Origin: a virus
Strand: one strand, 5' to 3'
DNA: 38,068 nt
IMG/VR virus record: IMGVR_UViG_3300009164_000169
Span: 1 to 38,068 of that record
A program made the position numbers and the translations under genes. Positions 1 to 6,463 of this stretch are shown piece by piece; the stretch's first letter is position 1, and each line of letters opens with the position of its first letter. The notes under the pieces are model-generated. The model did not search any database and had not been told where the DNA came from. It was given only the letters and a program-made list of their open reading frames with translations.

Positions 1-565
1 AATTATGGAGATATTGCCCTTCAATGAATGGCAGGACGAGCATCTAGTTATTACAGGCGGTGAGCCGTTACTAGGTTGGCAAAAAGCATATCCAGCATTG
101 TTAGATAATCCTAAAATGAAAGGGTTAAAAGAAATTACGTTTGAAACAAATGGTTCAATGCGTTTGACTAAAGATTTTAGACAATATCTACTAAACTGGT
201 CATTAGGTAATAAAGAAAGAGGACGCAACGCCCTTACATTTAGTGTAAGCGCAAAACTTCCGTGTTCTGGAGAACCGTGGAAAGATGCTATTAAGCCAGA
301 AGTAGTTTGTGCTTACGAAGAAGTTGGGTACACCTATTTGAAGTTTGTAGTTTCTACAGAACAAGATATTGAAGATGCGCTAAAAGCTACAGACGAATTT
401 CGAAAAGGCGGGTTTAAAGGCCCTGTTTATCTAATGCCAGTTGGCGGAGTTGAGTCAGTATATGCTTTAAATAATAAAGCAGTAGCAGTGGCCGCAATGA
501 AACACGGACTTAGATATAGTGATAGATTACAGGTGCCGTTATTTAAAAACGAGTGGGGAACTTGA
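1..565 (+). CDS. queE: QueE-like 7-carboxy-7-deazaguanine synthase, 5'-truncated by window edge
   Basis: Radical-SAM enzyme of the 7-deazaguanine pathway. QueE converts 6-carboxytetrahydropterin to 7-carboxy-7-deazaguanine, the step before preQ0. The frame stays open to the left edge, so the N-terminus and the CxxxCxxC iron-sulfur motif are outside the window. Counting from the ATG at base 5, VITGGEPLL (residues 15-23) is the SAM-binding GGEP motif, ETNGS (47-51) matches the second conserved QueE strand, and SAKLPCSGE fits the family's substrate-binding loop. About 186 residues are visible, close to a full QueE minus its N-terminus. Its stop TGA overlaps the next ATG. In phages the pathway feeds 7-deazaguanine DNA modification or tRNA queuosine. 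No QueC, QueD, FolE or transglycosylase is visible here, so the end product is unknown. Confidence 0.88.
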   Translation, partial: IMEILPFNEWQDEHLVITGGEPLLGWQKAYPALLDNPKMKGLKEITFETNGSMRLTKDFRQYLLNWSLGNKERGRNALTFSVSAKLPCSGEPWKDAIKPEVVCAYEEVGYTYLKFVVSTEQDIEDALKATDEFRKGGFKGPVYLMPVGGVESVYALNNKAVAVAAMKHGLRYSDRLQVPLFKNEWGT

Positions 566-990
566 TGAAAAATTGGTTAAAGAAAATAACAGGACTTGAC
601 AAGTTAGAAAAAGAACGATCTGACGCATTGGCTAGAGCGGCAGAAGCACTTGTTAAAGAAAAAGAAGCAGTAGAATCAGCTCGCCTTGCTAAACTTAATC
701 CAAAAGAACTTGCTAATGAAAAAGCAGAGCCGTATATAGCAGTACTTGAAACAAAAGTAAACGTAGATAATCCACGTAACGGATTTTTTGAACTTGACTG
801 GAATGAGCACTTTGTTACTCAACTAAAAAATGCCGGGTACTCCGGAGAAACAGATGAAGAAATTGTAGATCAATGGTTCCAGGACCTTTGCCGTAATGTT
901 GGAGCTGAAGCGGGTGTTAGCATGGATCGTAGAGGTAGTGGTTATATAAACGTAAACAAGATAGACGGAAATAGATCGGAAATTGGTTAA
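565..990 (+). CDS. Small charged coiled-coil protein, unknown function
   Basis: I do not recognise a named family. The ATG at 565 overlaps the queE stop (TGATG) and has GGGGAA at 555-560 as ribosome-binding site. I prefer it to the in-frame GTG at 553. The 141-residue product has a Lys/Glu/Ala-rich N-terminal third (about residues 12-60) that reads as a coiled coil, then a more globular C-terminus with FFELDWNEHF and EEIVDQWFQDLCRNVG. The stop TAA overlaps the ATG of the RNase H gene, so the three genes are probably translationally coupled. The position next to queE and rnh suggests nucleic-acid metabolism, but this is inference from context only. Confidence 0.75.
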   Translation: MKNWLKKITGLDKLEKERSDALARAAEALVKEKEAVESARLAKLNPKELANEKAEPYIAVLETKVNVDNPRNGFFELDWNEHFVTQLKNAGYSGETDEEIVDQWFQDLCRNVGAEAGVSMDRRGSGYINVNKIDGNRSEIG

Positions 991-1976
991 TGACTTACAT
1001 TTTAGTAGATACAGCAAATTTGTTCTTTCGTGCTAGGCACGTAGTACGTGGAGATCTTGAAGAAAAGATCGGCATGTGTCTACATGTTACATTTAATAGT
1101 GTACGCAAGGCGTGGCGTGACTTTGGAGGCACACACGTTATCTTCTGTTTGGAGGGACGTAGCTGGCGTAAGAACTTTTACAAGCCGTATAAGGCGCAAC
1201 GAGCAGACGCACGTTCAAAACACACAGTAAAAGAAGCAGAAGAAGAAAAGCTCTTTTGGGAAACGTTTGATAAGTTTAAAGAGTATATTCATGCTCAAAC
1301 TAATTGTACTGTTCTACAACATCCAGAATTAGAAGCTGATGATTTAATTGCGGGTTTTATCCAAAGTCATCCAAATGACAATCATGTTGTGATTTCAACA
1401 GACGGAGATTTTGCACAACTTATTGCTCCAAACGTAAAACAGTATAACGGTGTAATGGGTATTACAACTACGCATGAGGGATACTTTGATGACAAAAATA
1501 AACCTGTCACTGATAAGAAAACTAAACAAGTTAAGCCCGCGCCGGATCCGGCCTGGTTGCTATTTGAGAAGTGTATGCGTGGAGACACCTCCGACAACAT
1601 CTTTAGTGCTTATCCGGGAGTACGTGAGAAAGGGACAAAGAATAAAGTTGGTCTCCGTGAGGCCTTTGCAGACAGAGATTCCAAAGGATATTCTTGGAAC
1701 AATCTCATGTTGCAACGTTGGACTGACCACGAAGGTGTCGAGCATCGTGTACTAGATGATTACAACCGTAATGTTAAATTATGTGACTTAAAAGCACAGC
1801 CAGAAGATATTCGAGCAAAGATGACTGAATGTATTCAGGCAGAATTTGCTAAACACAAAGAAGTAAAACAAGTTGGCATTCGTTTAATGAAGTTTGCTAA
1901 CTCTTACGAACTACAAAAAGTAGTTGAGCAGGCAGAAAGTTATGCTGAACCTTTGAACGCGAGATATCATGTATGA
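990..1976 (+). CDS. rnh: T4 RNase H-like 5'-3' exonuclease / flap nuclease
   Basis: FEN-1/5'-nuclease family enzyme. In T4 the homologue removes RNA primers and adjacent DNA from lagging-strand fragments during phage replication. The acidic metal-binding clusters are in the expected order: VDTANLFFRAR (D7), LEADDL (E115, D117, D118), STDGDF (D138, D140) and RGDTSDN (D199, D202). The KxxYKAQR segment near residues 65-72 fits the helical-arch region. The length of 328 residues is close to the T4 enzyme (about 305). The start ATG overlaps the preceding TAA, and the stop overlaps the next ORF. No replication partner such as the gp32 or gp45 homologue is in the window. Confidence 0.9.
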   Translation: MTYILVDTANLFFRARHVVRGDLEEKIGMCLHVTFNSVRKAWRDFGGTHVIFCLEGRSWRKNFYKPYKAQRADARSKHTVKEAEEEKLFWETFDKFKEYIHAQTNCTVLQHPELEADDLIAGFIQSHPNDNHVVISTDGDFAQLIAPNVKQYNGVMGITTTHEGYFDDKNKPVTDKKTKQVKPAPDPAWLLFEKCMRGDTSDNIFSAYPGVREKGTKNKVGLREAFADRDSKGYSWNNLMLQRWTDHEGVEHRVLDDYNRNVKLCDLKAQPEDIRAKMTECIQAEFAKHKEVKQVGIRLMKFANSYELQKVVEQAESYAEPLNARYHV

Positions 1977-1984
1977 AGGAAATT

Positions 1985-2458
1985 ATGACCAAAGTTAAAG
2001 TATTGATTCCAAACAAAAGTTGGTTAATAGAGAATGGCGGAGAAAAGATAGGAACACTGAGTAAAGAAAAATCAGGATATTCTATTTTACAAAATGGACA
2101 AAAGTATGAAATTGGCAATGCCAATAATGTTCGAGAGCAATTGGGCATCAACATCACAGAAGAACTTGTAAAGACTAAAAAGGTAGCAGTTCCAAAAGAA
2201 CTTACAAATAGTGTTTATGAATTTCCGTGTTCAAGCAAACCATTTAGTCCATTGTACAATGTTCGTAAAAAATTGCCAATATATGCTAAAAGTACAAAAA
2301 GTAAAAGTCAGTATTGTGCCGGATACTATGTAATTCAATTCCGAAAAGGTTGGGTTAAATCGTTCTGTCCTAAACTTATTACACTAGAACGATATCCGTT
2401 TAAAGGCCCGTTTAGAACAGAACAAGAAATGCGTCAACAACTCAACTTACTTAAATGA
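1985..2458 (+). CDS. Conserved T4-like hypothetical protein downstream of rnh
   Basis: A 157-residue protein that I cannot assign a function. The ATG at 1985 is preceded by AAGGAA (1976-1981). An in-frame ATG at 1973 overlaps the rnh stop and would add four residues, and both starts are possible. The N-terminal part (KSWLIENGGEKIGTL) looks like a small beta-rich module. The C-terminal half is rich in Lys, Tyr and aromatic residues with two pairs of cysteines (FPCSSKPF, YCAGYYVIQF, SFCPKLITL). It could be a small nucleic-acid-binding domain. From memory, proteins with this C-terminal half follow rnh in other T4-like aquatic phages, but I could not check this. Confidence 0.75.
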   Translation: MTKVKVLIPNKSWLIENGGEKIGTLSKEKSGYSILQNGQKYEIGNANNVREQLGINITEELVKTKKVAVPKELTNSVYEFPCSSKPFSPLYNVRKKLPIYAKSTKSKSQYCAGYYVIQFRKGWVKSFCPKLITLERYPFKGPFRTEQEMRQQLNLLK

Positions 2459-2685
2459 AACCAATTAACACGGTTCCAATTGAAATGTTCTTGGAAAAGG
2501 CCAGGATTGCTATCAAATCCGGCCAAAAACAAATGAATATTGACATAAAAGACGTTATTGCTATCAATGATAGCATTGCCATTGTTATGACACGTCTGGC
2601 GGGAAAATTAGACGAGCAGATGTATAATGCTCCTAAGCAGGATGATGTTCTCGAAGTAAGAATGGATGGTGGCGGTTTTAAGTAA
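2455..2685 (+). CDS. Small hypothetical protein (76 aa)
   Basis: The start ATG overlaps the stop of the upstream gene (ATGA), which implies translational coupling. The protein has a predicted helical N-terminus (FLEKARIAIKSGQKQ), a stretch of short hydrophobic segments (DVIAINDSIAIVMTRLAG) and a Gly-rich tail. There is no signal peptide and no clear membrane segment. I recognise no family. It is the last gene of the first coupled run, because a late-promoter motif follows its stop codon. Confidence 0.65.
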   Translation: MKPINTVPIEMFLEKARIAIKSGQKQMNIDIKDVIAINDSIAIVMTRLAGKLDEQMYNAPKQDDVLEVRMDGGGFK

Positions 2686-2689
2686 ACTT

Positions 2690-2697
2690 AATAAATA
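2690..2697 (+). promoter_or_regulatory. Late promoter motif (AATAAATA)
   Basis: AATAAATA fits the NATAAATA late-promoter consensus of T4-like cyanophages and is one base off T4 TATAAATA. It lies in the 41-base gap between two + strand genes. With T4 spacing, transcription would start near base 2703, inside the hairpin described next. Confidence 0.5.
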
Positions 2698-2725
2698 TAT
2701 GCGTATATATTTCGGAGTACGCATA
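2698..2725 (+). promoter_or_regulatory. Stem-loop over the ribosome-binding region
   Basis: A perfect 8-bp inverted repeat, TATGCGTA (2698-2705) and TACGCATA (2718-2725), encloses a 12-base loop that ends in the Shine-Dalgarno-like CGGAG (2713-2717). The start ATG is at 2727. In read-through mRNA the helix would sit between Shine-Dalgarno and start codon and hinder the ribosome. A transcript starting near 2703 would lose most of the 5' arm. Confidence 0.5.
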
Positions 2726-2726
2726 A

Positions 2727-3014
2727 ATGAGCCGCCCAAAACCAAATGTTTTATTAGAACTAACAAACAAAAAAACTTTTAAAGTTGAACAAGTTTTAGA
2801 AGCTGAGGCCATTTGGGCTGTGTTTCATAAAGGTAAACCTGTCAATCTTAAAACTAATAGTGTTATTGCACAGGATTTAGGTCCTAAGTATAAAAAGGTA
2901 AGTTTTTCAAATGCTGGTCACGCACATAACCTAGCAGAAAAATTAAACAAGATGTTTAACACATCAGATTTTTCGGTATTCAAACTAACAAATGGTGAAG
3001 AAATTAAAGAGTGA
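2727..3014 (+). CDS. Small hypothetical protein (95 aa)
   Basis: No family recognised. The product is basic and probably of alpha/beta fold, with VLLELTNKKTFKVEQVLEAEAIWAVFHKGKPVNL in the N-terminal half (split here only by reading: residues 8-41), a GHAHNLAEKLNKMF segment, and a short acidic tail. The start is set by CGGAG at 2713-2717. Its own late-promoter motif and RBS hairpin separate it from the upstream run, which suggests separate or late control. Its 3' end overlaps the next gene by 23 bases. Confidence 0.7.
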   Translation: MSRPKPNVLLELTNKKTFKVEQVLEAEAIWAVFHKGKPVNLKTNSVIAQDLGPKYKKVSFSNAGHAHNLAEKLNKMFNTSDFSVFKLTNGEEIKE

Positions 3015-3411
3015 TAAGAGACAAATAATTACTCAAGGAATGATTGAGAAGTTAGGTCTTGATCCGAAAAAAATTAAACAGTATCATGCCGCATGGTGGG
3101 TCAACCCGAGAAGTAAGACAACCGGCGGCTTTCGTTTGACCGAGTTTGGATACAAATCATTTAAGGCGTTAGATATTGAAGAATTCAAAGTTACGTTGGA
3201 TCAAAAGATAGAATGGACCAGTAAAATGGTATTACAACTAGACCATTTTGTAGATGTTCCATTTTATTTGGATACTGATGCTATATACGTATTTGATAGT
3301 AACATGGCTATCCAATTGATACTATTCTCTGGCAATCTTCAAAAATTTGGACAAGCTCGTGCTCGTAGTGTAGCATTAAAACAACAAGAAAAAATAGAAA
3401 AAAACACTTGA
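2992..3411 (+). CDS. Conserved T4-like hypothetical protein (139 aa)
   Basis: I cannot assign a function. The ATG at 2992 lies inside the preceding gene (23-base overlap) and lacks a clear Shine-Dalgarno sequence, so translation probably depends on coupling. An in-frame ATG at 3040, right after AAGGA, is a weaker alternative because the spacing is too short. A conspicuous segment is HAAWWVNPRSKTTGGFRLTE (about residues 36-55), followed by repeated aromatic and hydrophobic strands and a Lys/Gln-rich C-terminus. The stop TGA (3409-3411) sits inside the -35 box of the next promoter, so the gene ends exactly where the next transcription unit begins. Confidence 0.72.
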   Translation: MVKKLKSDKRQIITQGMIEKLGLDPKKIKQYHAAWWVNPRSKTTGGFRLTEFGYKSFKALDIEEFKVTLDQKIEWTSKMVLQLDHFVDVPFYLDTDAIYVFDSNMAIQLILFSGNLQKFGQARARSVALKQQEKIEKNT

Positions 3412-3436
3412 CATTTTACCAAGACCGCTGTATAAT
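3408..3436 (+). promoter_or_regulatory. Consensus sigma-70 promoter for the MoxR ATPase gene
   Basis: TTGACA (3408-3413), a spacer of exactly 17 bases, and TATAAT (3431-3436) match the bacterial housekeeping consensus at all 12 positions. Transcription would begin near base 3443, about 47 bases before the ATG at 3490. The leader carries a 5-bp dyad TACAG/CTGTA (3444-3448, 3456-3460) and AAGG (3480-3483) as ribosome-binding site. This indicates strong expression by unmodified host RNA polymerase. Confidence 0.9.
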
Positions 3437-3489
3437 AAACACATACAGACGCAAACTGTAGCAAATTTTTAATTTTTGAAAGGTCTAAA

Positions 3490-4572
3490 ATGGCAGAGCA
3501 AATTTCCGCAAATCGTAGCGTTACTCCTAATGAAGCAAAACGTAGCCTACGTAAGTGTTTGAAGATTAAGCGTCCGGTCTTCATCTGGGGTGCCCCAGGT
3601 ATTGGCAAATCCGATATTGTTAAACAACTTGGCGATGAATCCAATCGTGAAGTGATTGACGTGCGTTTATCACTTTGGGAACCTACCGACATTAAAGGTA
3701 TTCCTTATTACAATTCCGACAAGGGCACAATGACTTGGGCTCCTCCATCAGAGCTCCCTACAGATCCAGAATCTACCGCAATTTTGTTCCTAGACGAACT
3801 TAACTCTGCGGCTCCTGCTACACAGGCCGCGGCCTATCAACTTATTCTAAACCGTCGTGTAGGTACTTACATCCTGCCAAAGGGCGTTAGCATTGTTGCC
3901 GCCGGTAACCGAGATAGCGACAAGGGTGTAACTTATCGTATGCCTGCTCCGTTGGCTAATCGCTTCCTTCACTTGGAATTAAAAACTAGTTTTGATGACT
4001 GGCTCCAGTGGGCTACTAACAATACCGTAAATGAACAGGTTGTTGGTTATTTGGGCTTTGCCAAACAAGACCTTTACGACTTTGACCCACGTAGCGGTAG
4101 CCGTTCTTTTGCTACTCCTCGCTCTTGGTCCTTTGTTAGCGAGTTGTTGGAAGATGACGACTTGGATGAAAACACGCTAACTGATTTGGTTGCTGGTGCT
4201 GTTGGCGAAGGTCTTGCTGTTAAGTTTATGGCACACCGTAAGGTTGCCAAGCAAATGCCAAATCCAATGGATATTCTAAAAGGTACCGTAGACAAGATTA
4301 CAATTAAAGAAATCTCTGCTATGTATTCTTTGACTATTAGTATGTGCTACGAACTCCGTGATGCCGCAGAAAAGACTCCTAAAGAGTTTGATAAAATGGC
4401 AGATAACTTCTTTAAATTCATTATGGATAACTTTCCAACTGAATTGGTTGTTATGGGTGCTAAGATTGCGCTTACACAATACGACTTGCCGTTTGATCCT
4501 CACGCAATGGACAATTTTGACAAGTTCCATAAGGTGTACGGCAAATACATCCATGCCGCTAACGCAAACTAA
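3490..4572 (+). CDS. MoxR-type AAA+ ATPase
   Basis: AAA+ ATPase of the MoxR/RavA-like group, which as a rule works with VWA-domain partners to remodel or activate protein complexes. The 360-residue protein has Walker A GAPGIGKS (residues 34-41), Walker B ILFLDE (98-103) with catalytic E103, a sensor-1-like VAAGNRD around residue 137, and a PLANRF segment shortly after that fits the arginine-finger region. MWAPPSELPT-like residues before Walker B are typical of the family's insert. A C-terminal helical domain of about 150 residues follows. It has its own consensus promoter and terminator, and the downstream gene encodes the expected VWA partner. This may modify host metabolism or help assemble virions; the target is unknown. 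Confidence 0.88.
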   Translation: MAEQISANRSVTPNEAKRSLRKCLKIKRPVFIWGAPGIGKSDIVKQLGDESNREVIDVRLSLWEPTDIKGIPYYNSDKGTMTWAPPSELPTDPESTAILFLDELNSAAPATQAAAYQLILNRRVGTYILPKGVSIVAAGNRDSDKGVTYRMPAPLANRFLHLELKTSFDDWLQWATNNTVNEQVVGYLGFAKQDLYDFDPRSGSRSFATPRSWSFVSELLEDDDLDENTLTDLVAGAVGEGLAVKFMAHRKVAKQMPNPMDILKGTVDKITIKEISAMYSLTISMCYELRDAAEKTPKEFDKMADNFFKFIMDNFPTELVVMGAKIALTQYDLPFDPHAMDNFDKFHKVYGKYIHAANAN

Positions 4573-4577
4573 AATGG

Positions 4578-4601
4578 TAAAATGGGCTCTTGCCCATTTT
4601 A
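4578..4601 (+). terminator. Intrinsic terminator after the MoxR gene
   Basis: A perfect 10-bp stem, TAAAATGGGC (4578-4587) and GCCCATTTTA (4592-4601), with a 4-base TCTT loop lies 6 bases after the stop codon. The T-rich 3' arm and following TGTTTT resemble a Rho-independent terminator. Its 3' arm overlaps the -35 region of the next promoter. Confidence 0.75.
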
Positions 4602-4618
4602 TGTTTTCAGCGTATAAT
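4590..4618 (+). promoter_or_regulatory. Sigma-70-like promoter for the VWA gene
   Basis: TTGCCC (4590-4595), a 17-base spacer and TATAAT (4613-4618). The -10 box is perfect and the -35 matches four of six positions. Predicted start of transcription is near 4625, 20 bases before the ATG. The -35 box lies within the loop and 3' arm of the terminator. Confidence 0.6.
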
Positions 4619-4644
4619 TATATGTATAGTAACAAGGAGCTCAA

Positions 4645-5910
4645 ATGTCTAGTGTAATGAAAGCAGAAAAGCAAGGCAAAGTTCTTGCTAAAGAATATAC
4701 AGACGCAGAAAAAGCAAAGGCCGTTGACACACTGATTACAGCCCGTGTCCGTTTGCTGTTGCGTCATCCCTTTTTTGGTAACATGGCAACCCGCCTGCGC
4801 CTAGTAGACGGCAGTGACTGGTGTAGTACTCTTGCTACAGACGGTCGTACATTTTACTACAATGTTGGCTTTGTCAATAAATGTGATGCTACAGAAATGG
4901 AATTTGGCTTCGCACACGAAGTTCTACACAACGTATTTGATCACATGGGTCGTCGTCAAAGTCGCGATCCCCAGTTGTCTAATATTGCCGCAGACTATGC
5001 CGCTAATCAAATTCTTGTAGATGAGAAAATTGGAGCAGTGCCTAAGTTTATTAAAATCTTCCAAGATCATAAGTACCGCGGTAAAAGCTACGAAGAAATT
5101 TACGAAGAGTTAGAAGCTAAGGCTATTAAAATTGATTTCTCCAAACTTGGAGAATTGCTAGACGAGCACTTGGACGGTGAAGGAGAAGACGGACAAGACG
5201 GACAAGACGGTGAAGAAATTGACGGTAGCGGTAAAGGCAAAGGACGTCCTAAACTTTCTGAAGAAGAAAAGAAAAAGATTAAAGACGAAATTAAAGAGGC
5301 AATGATCTCTGCGATGCAGAATACCGAGGCAGGTCGTATGCCCGCAGGTATTGCTCGTTTAGTTAAGGACTTTACTGAGCCTAAAATGGACTGGCGTGAA
5401 ATGTTGCGTATGAATATTCAAAGCATTTTCAAAAGCAATTTTAGTTTTAACCGTCCTAATCGTAAGTCACAACATTGCGGAGCAATTTTGCCCGGAATGA
5501 TGAACGATGAAACAATTGATGTAAGTGTCTGTATTGACATGTCAGGTAGTATTTCTGACAAAATGGCTAAAGACTTCTTGTCAGAAGTTAAAGGCATTAT
5601 GGAAGAATATGTAGACTTCAAATTAGACTTGTGGTGCTTTGACACAGAAGTATACGAGTACAAGCGTTTTACTGGTGACACAGCCGATGAAATTAACGAC
5701 TACGAATGTAAAGGTGGTGGCGGTACTGATTTTGATGCTAACTATCGCTTTATGAAAGACGAACTAATTGAGCCTAAAAAACTCATTATGTTTACTGATG
5801 GATATCCTTGCGGTAGTTGGGGTGATGAAGATTACTGCGATACGCTGTTTATTATCCATGGTAACGAAACCATAAAGCCGCCATTCGGCCAAGTAGCATA
5901 TTATAAATAA
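4645..5910 (+). CDS. DUF2201-type protein: zincin-like N-terminus fused to a VWA domain
   Basis: A two-domain partner of MoxR-type ATPases. The N-terminal part carries AHEVLHNVFDH (H91, E92, H95, H100), followed by NIAADYAANQ, the pattern of the DUF2201 putative metallopeptidase region. An acidic, Gly/Asp-rich linker (about residues 175-195) and a charged helix follow. The C-terminal VWA-like domain has a complete MIDAS: DMSGS (D298, S300, S302), GGGGTDF (T361) and FTDG (D385). AAGGAG (4634-4639) fixes the start. In known MoxR-VWA pairs the metal-binding VWA protein recruits the substrate. Whether the HEVLH motif is proteolytically active is unknown. It shares orientation with the MoxR gene but has its own promoter. 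Confidence 0.87.
   Translation: MSSVMKAEKQGKVLAKEYTDAEKAKAVDTLITARVRLLLRHPFFGNMATRLRLVDGSDWCSTLATDGRTFYYNVGFVNKCDATEMEFGFAHEVLHNVFDHMGRRQSRDPQLSNIAADYAANQILVDEKIGAVPKFIKIFQDHKYRGKSYEEIYEELEAKAIKIDFSKLGELLDEHLDGEGEDGQDGQDGEEIDGSGKGKGRPKLSEEEKKKIKDEIKEAMISAMQNTEAGRMPAGIARLVKDFTEPKMDWREMLRMNIQSIFKSNFSFNRPNRKSQHCGAILPGMMNDETIDVSVCIDMSGSISDKMAKDFLSEVKGIMEEYVDFKLDLWCFDTEVYEYKRFTGDTADEINDYECKGGGGTDFDANYRFMKDELIEPKKLIMFTDGYPCGSWGDEDYCDTLFIIHGNETIKPPFGQVAYYK
5902..5909 (+). promoter_or_regulatory. Late promoter, exact TATAAATA
   Basis: An exact match to the T4 late promoter box, overlapping the stop codon of the VWA gene. With T4 spacing transcription starts near 5915, about 10 bases before the ATG at 5925. 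It is well placed to express the three small genes that follow. Confidence 0.65.
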
Positions 5911-5924
5911 AGTACGTATATAAA

Positions 5925-6209
5925 ATGGCGTTAGTTAGAAATAAGGTAAACCCGTTAAATGTGTTAGGTGTAAGAAAGCTAAAACATTTACCGCCCAATT
6001 TTGCCAAGATTACTCTTTCGTTTGAATATATACATAAGATTAAAGATATTGATAGATGGATTTACGCTAACCTAGATAGTAGGTATTGTATCCGAAATAT
6101 CCAAACAGTTGGTAATGACAATAAACTTGTTATGGTAACTGAAGTAGGTATGGAAGACGCAAAAGAGTTAACCTTTCTATCGCTATCTTGTCCATATCTG
6201 AACAACTAA
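5925..6209 (+). CDS. Small basic hypothetical protein (94 aa)
   Basis: No family recognised. The product is basic and contains KHLPPNFAKITLSFEYI and KDIDRWIYANLDSRYCI, which suggest a compact alpha/beta fold. No clear Shine-Dalgarno sequence precedes the ATG. The leader expected from the TATAAATA box just upstream would be only about ten bases, so initiation may be inefficient or leader-independent. The stop codon TAA (6207-6209) is part of the AAGGAGA ribosome-binding site of the next gene, which ties the two genes together. Confidence 0.68.
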   Translation: MALVRNKVNPLNVLGVRKLKHLPPNFAKITLSFEYIHKIKDIDRWIYANLDSRYCIRNIQTVGNDNKLVMVTEVGMEDAKELTFLSLSCPYLNN

Positions 6210-6219
6210 GGAGAAATTG

Positions 6220-6453
6220 ATGTCAGAAGCAGAACAACAAGTAGATCAAACCGCAGAAGAGCAAGCACCCGCTCAACCGGATCTTACTATTACAGATTTA
6301 CAAAATCTAAGAGCAATCATCGACGTAGCATCTACACGTGGCGCATTCAAAGCCGCAGAAATGGCCGCTGTCGGGACTGTCTTTAATAAGTTGGATGCGT
6401 TTTTGAATGCCGTAGCACCAGCACAGCAAGCACAAACACCTCCAGCACAATAA
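6220..6453 (+). CDS. Small Ala/Gln-rich conserved T4-like protein (77 aa)
   Basis: Start ATG 6220 is chosen because of a strong AAGGAGA at 6208-6214; an in-frame TTG at 6217 is less likely. The termini are disordered and rich in Ala, Gln and Pro. The central core, DLTITDLQNLRAIIDVASTR followed by GAFKAAEMAAVGTVFNKLDAFL, reads as helices and is the conserved part. From memory, similar cores occur in T4-like aquatic phages next to a protein like the one that follows, but no function is known to me. It is separated from the next gene by 10 bases that hold a strong ribosome-binding site. Confidence 0.75.
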   Translation: MSEAEQQVDQTAEEQAPAQPDLTITDLQNLRAIIDVASTRGAFKAAEMAAVGTVFNKLDAFLNAVAPAQQAQTPPAQ

Positions 6454-6463
6454 GGAGAATGTC

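Noticed and set aside
3428-3460. LexA (SOS) box at the MoxR promoter
   Set aside because: CTGT and ACAG are separated by 13 bases rather than the 8 of the standard box, and the other pair is in the opposite orientation.
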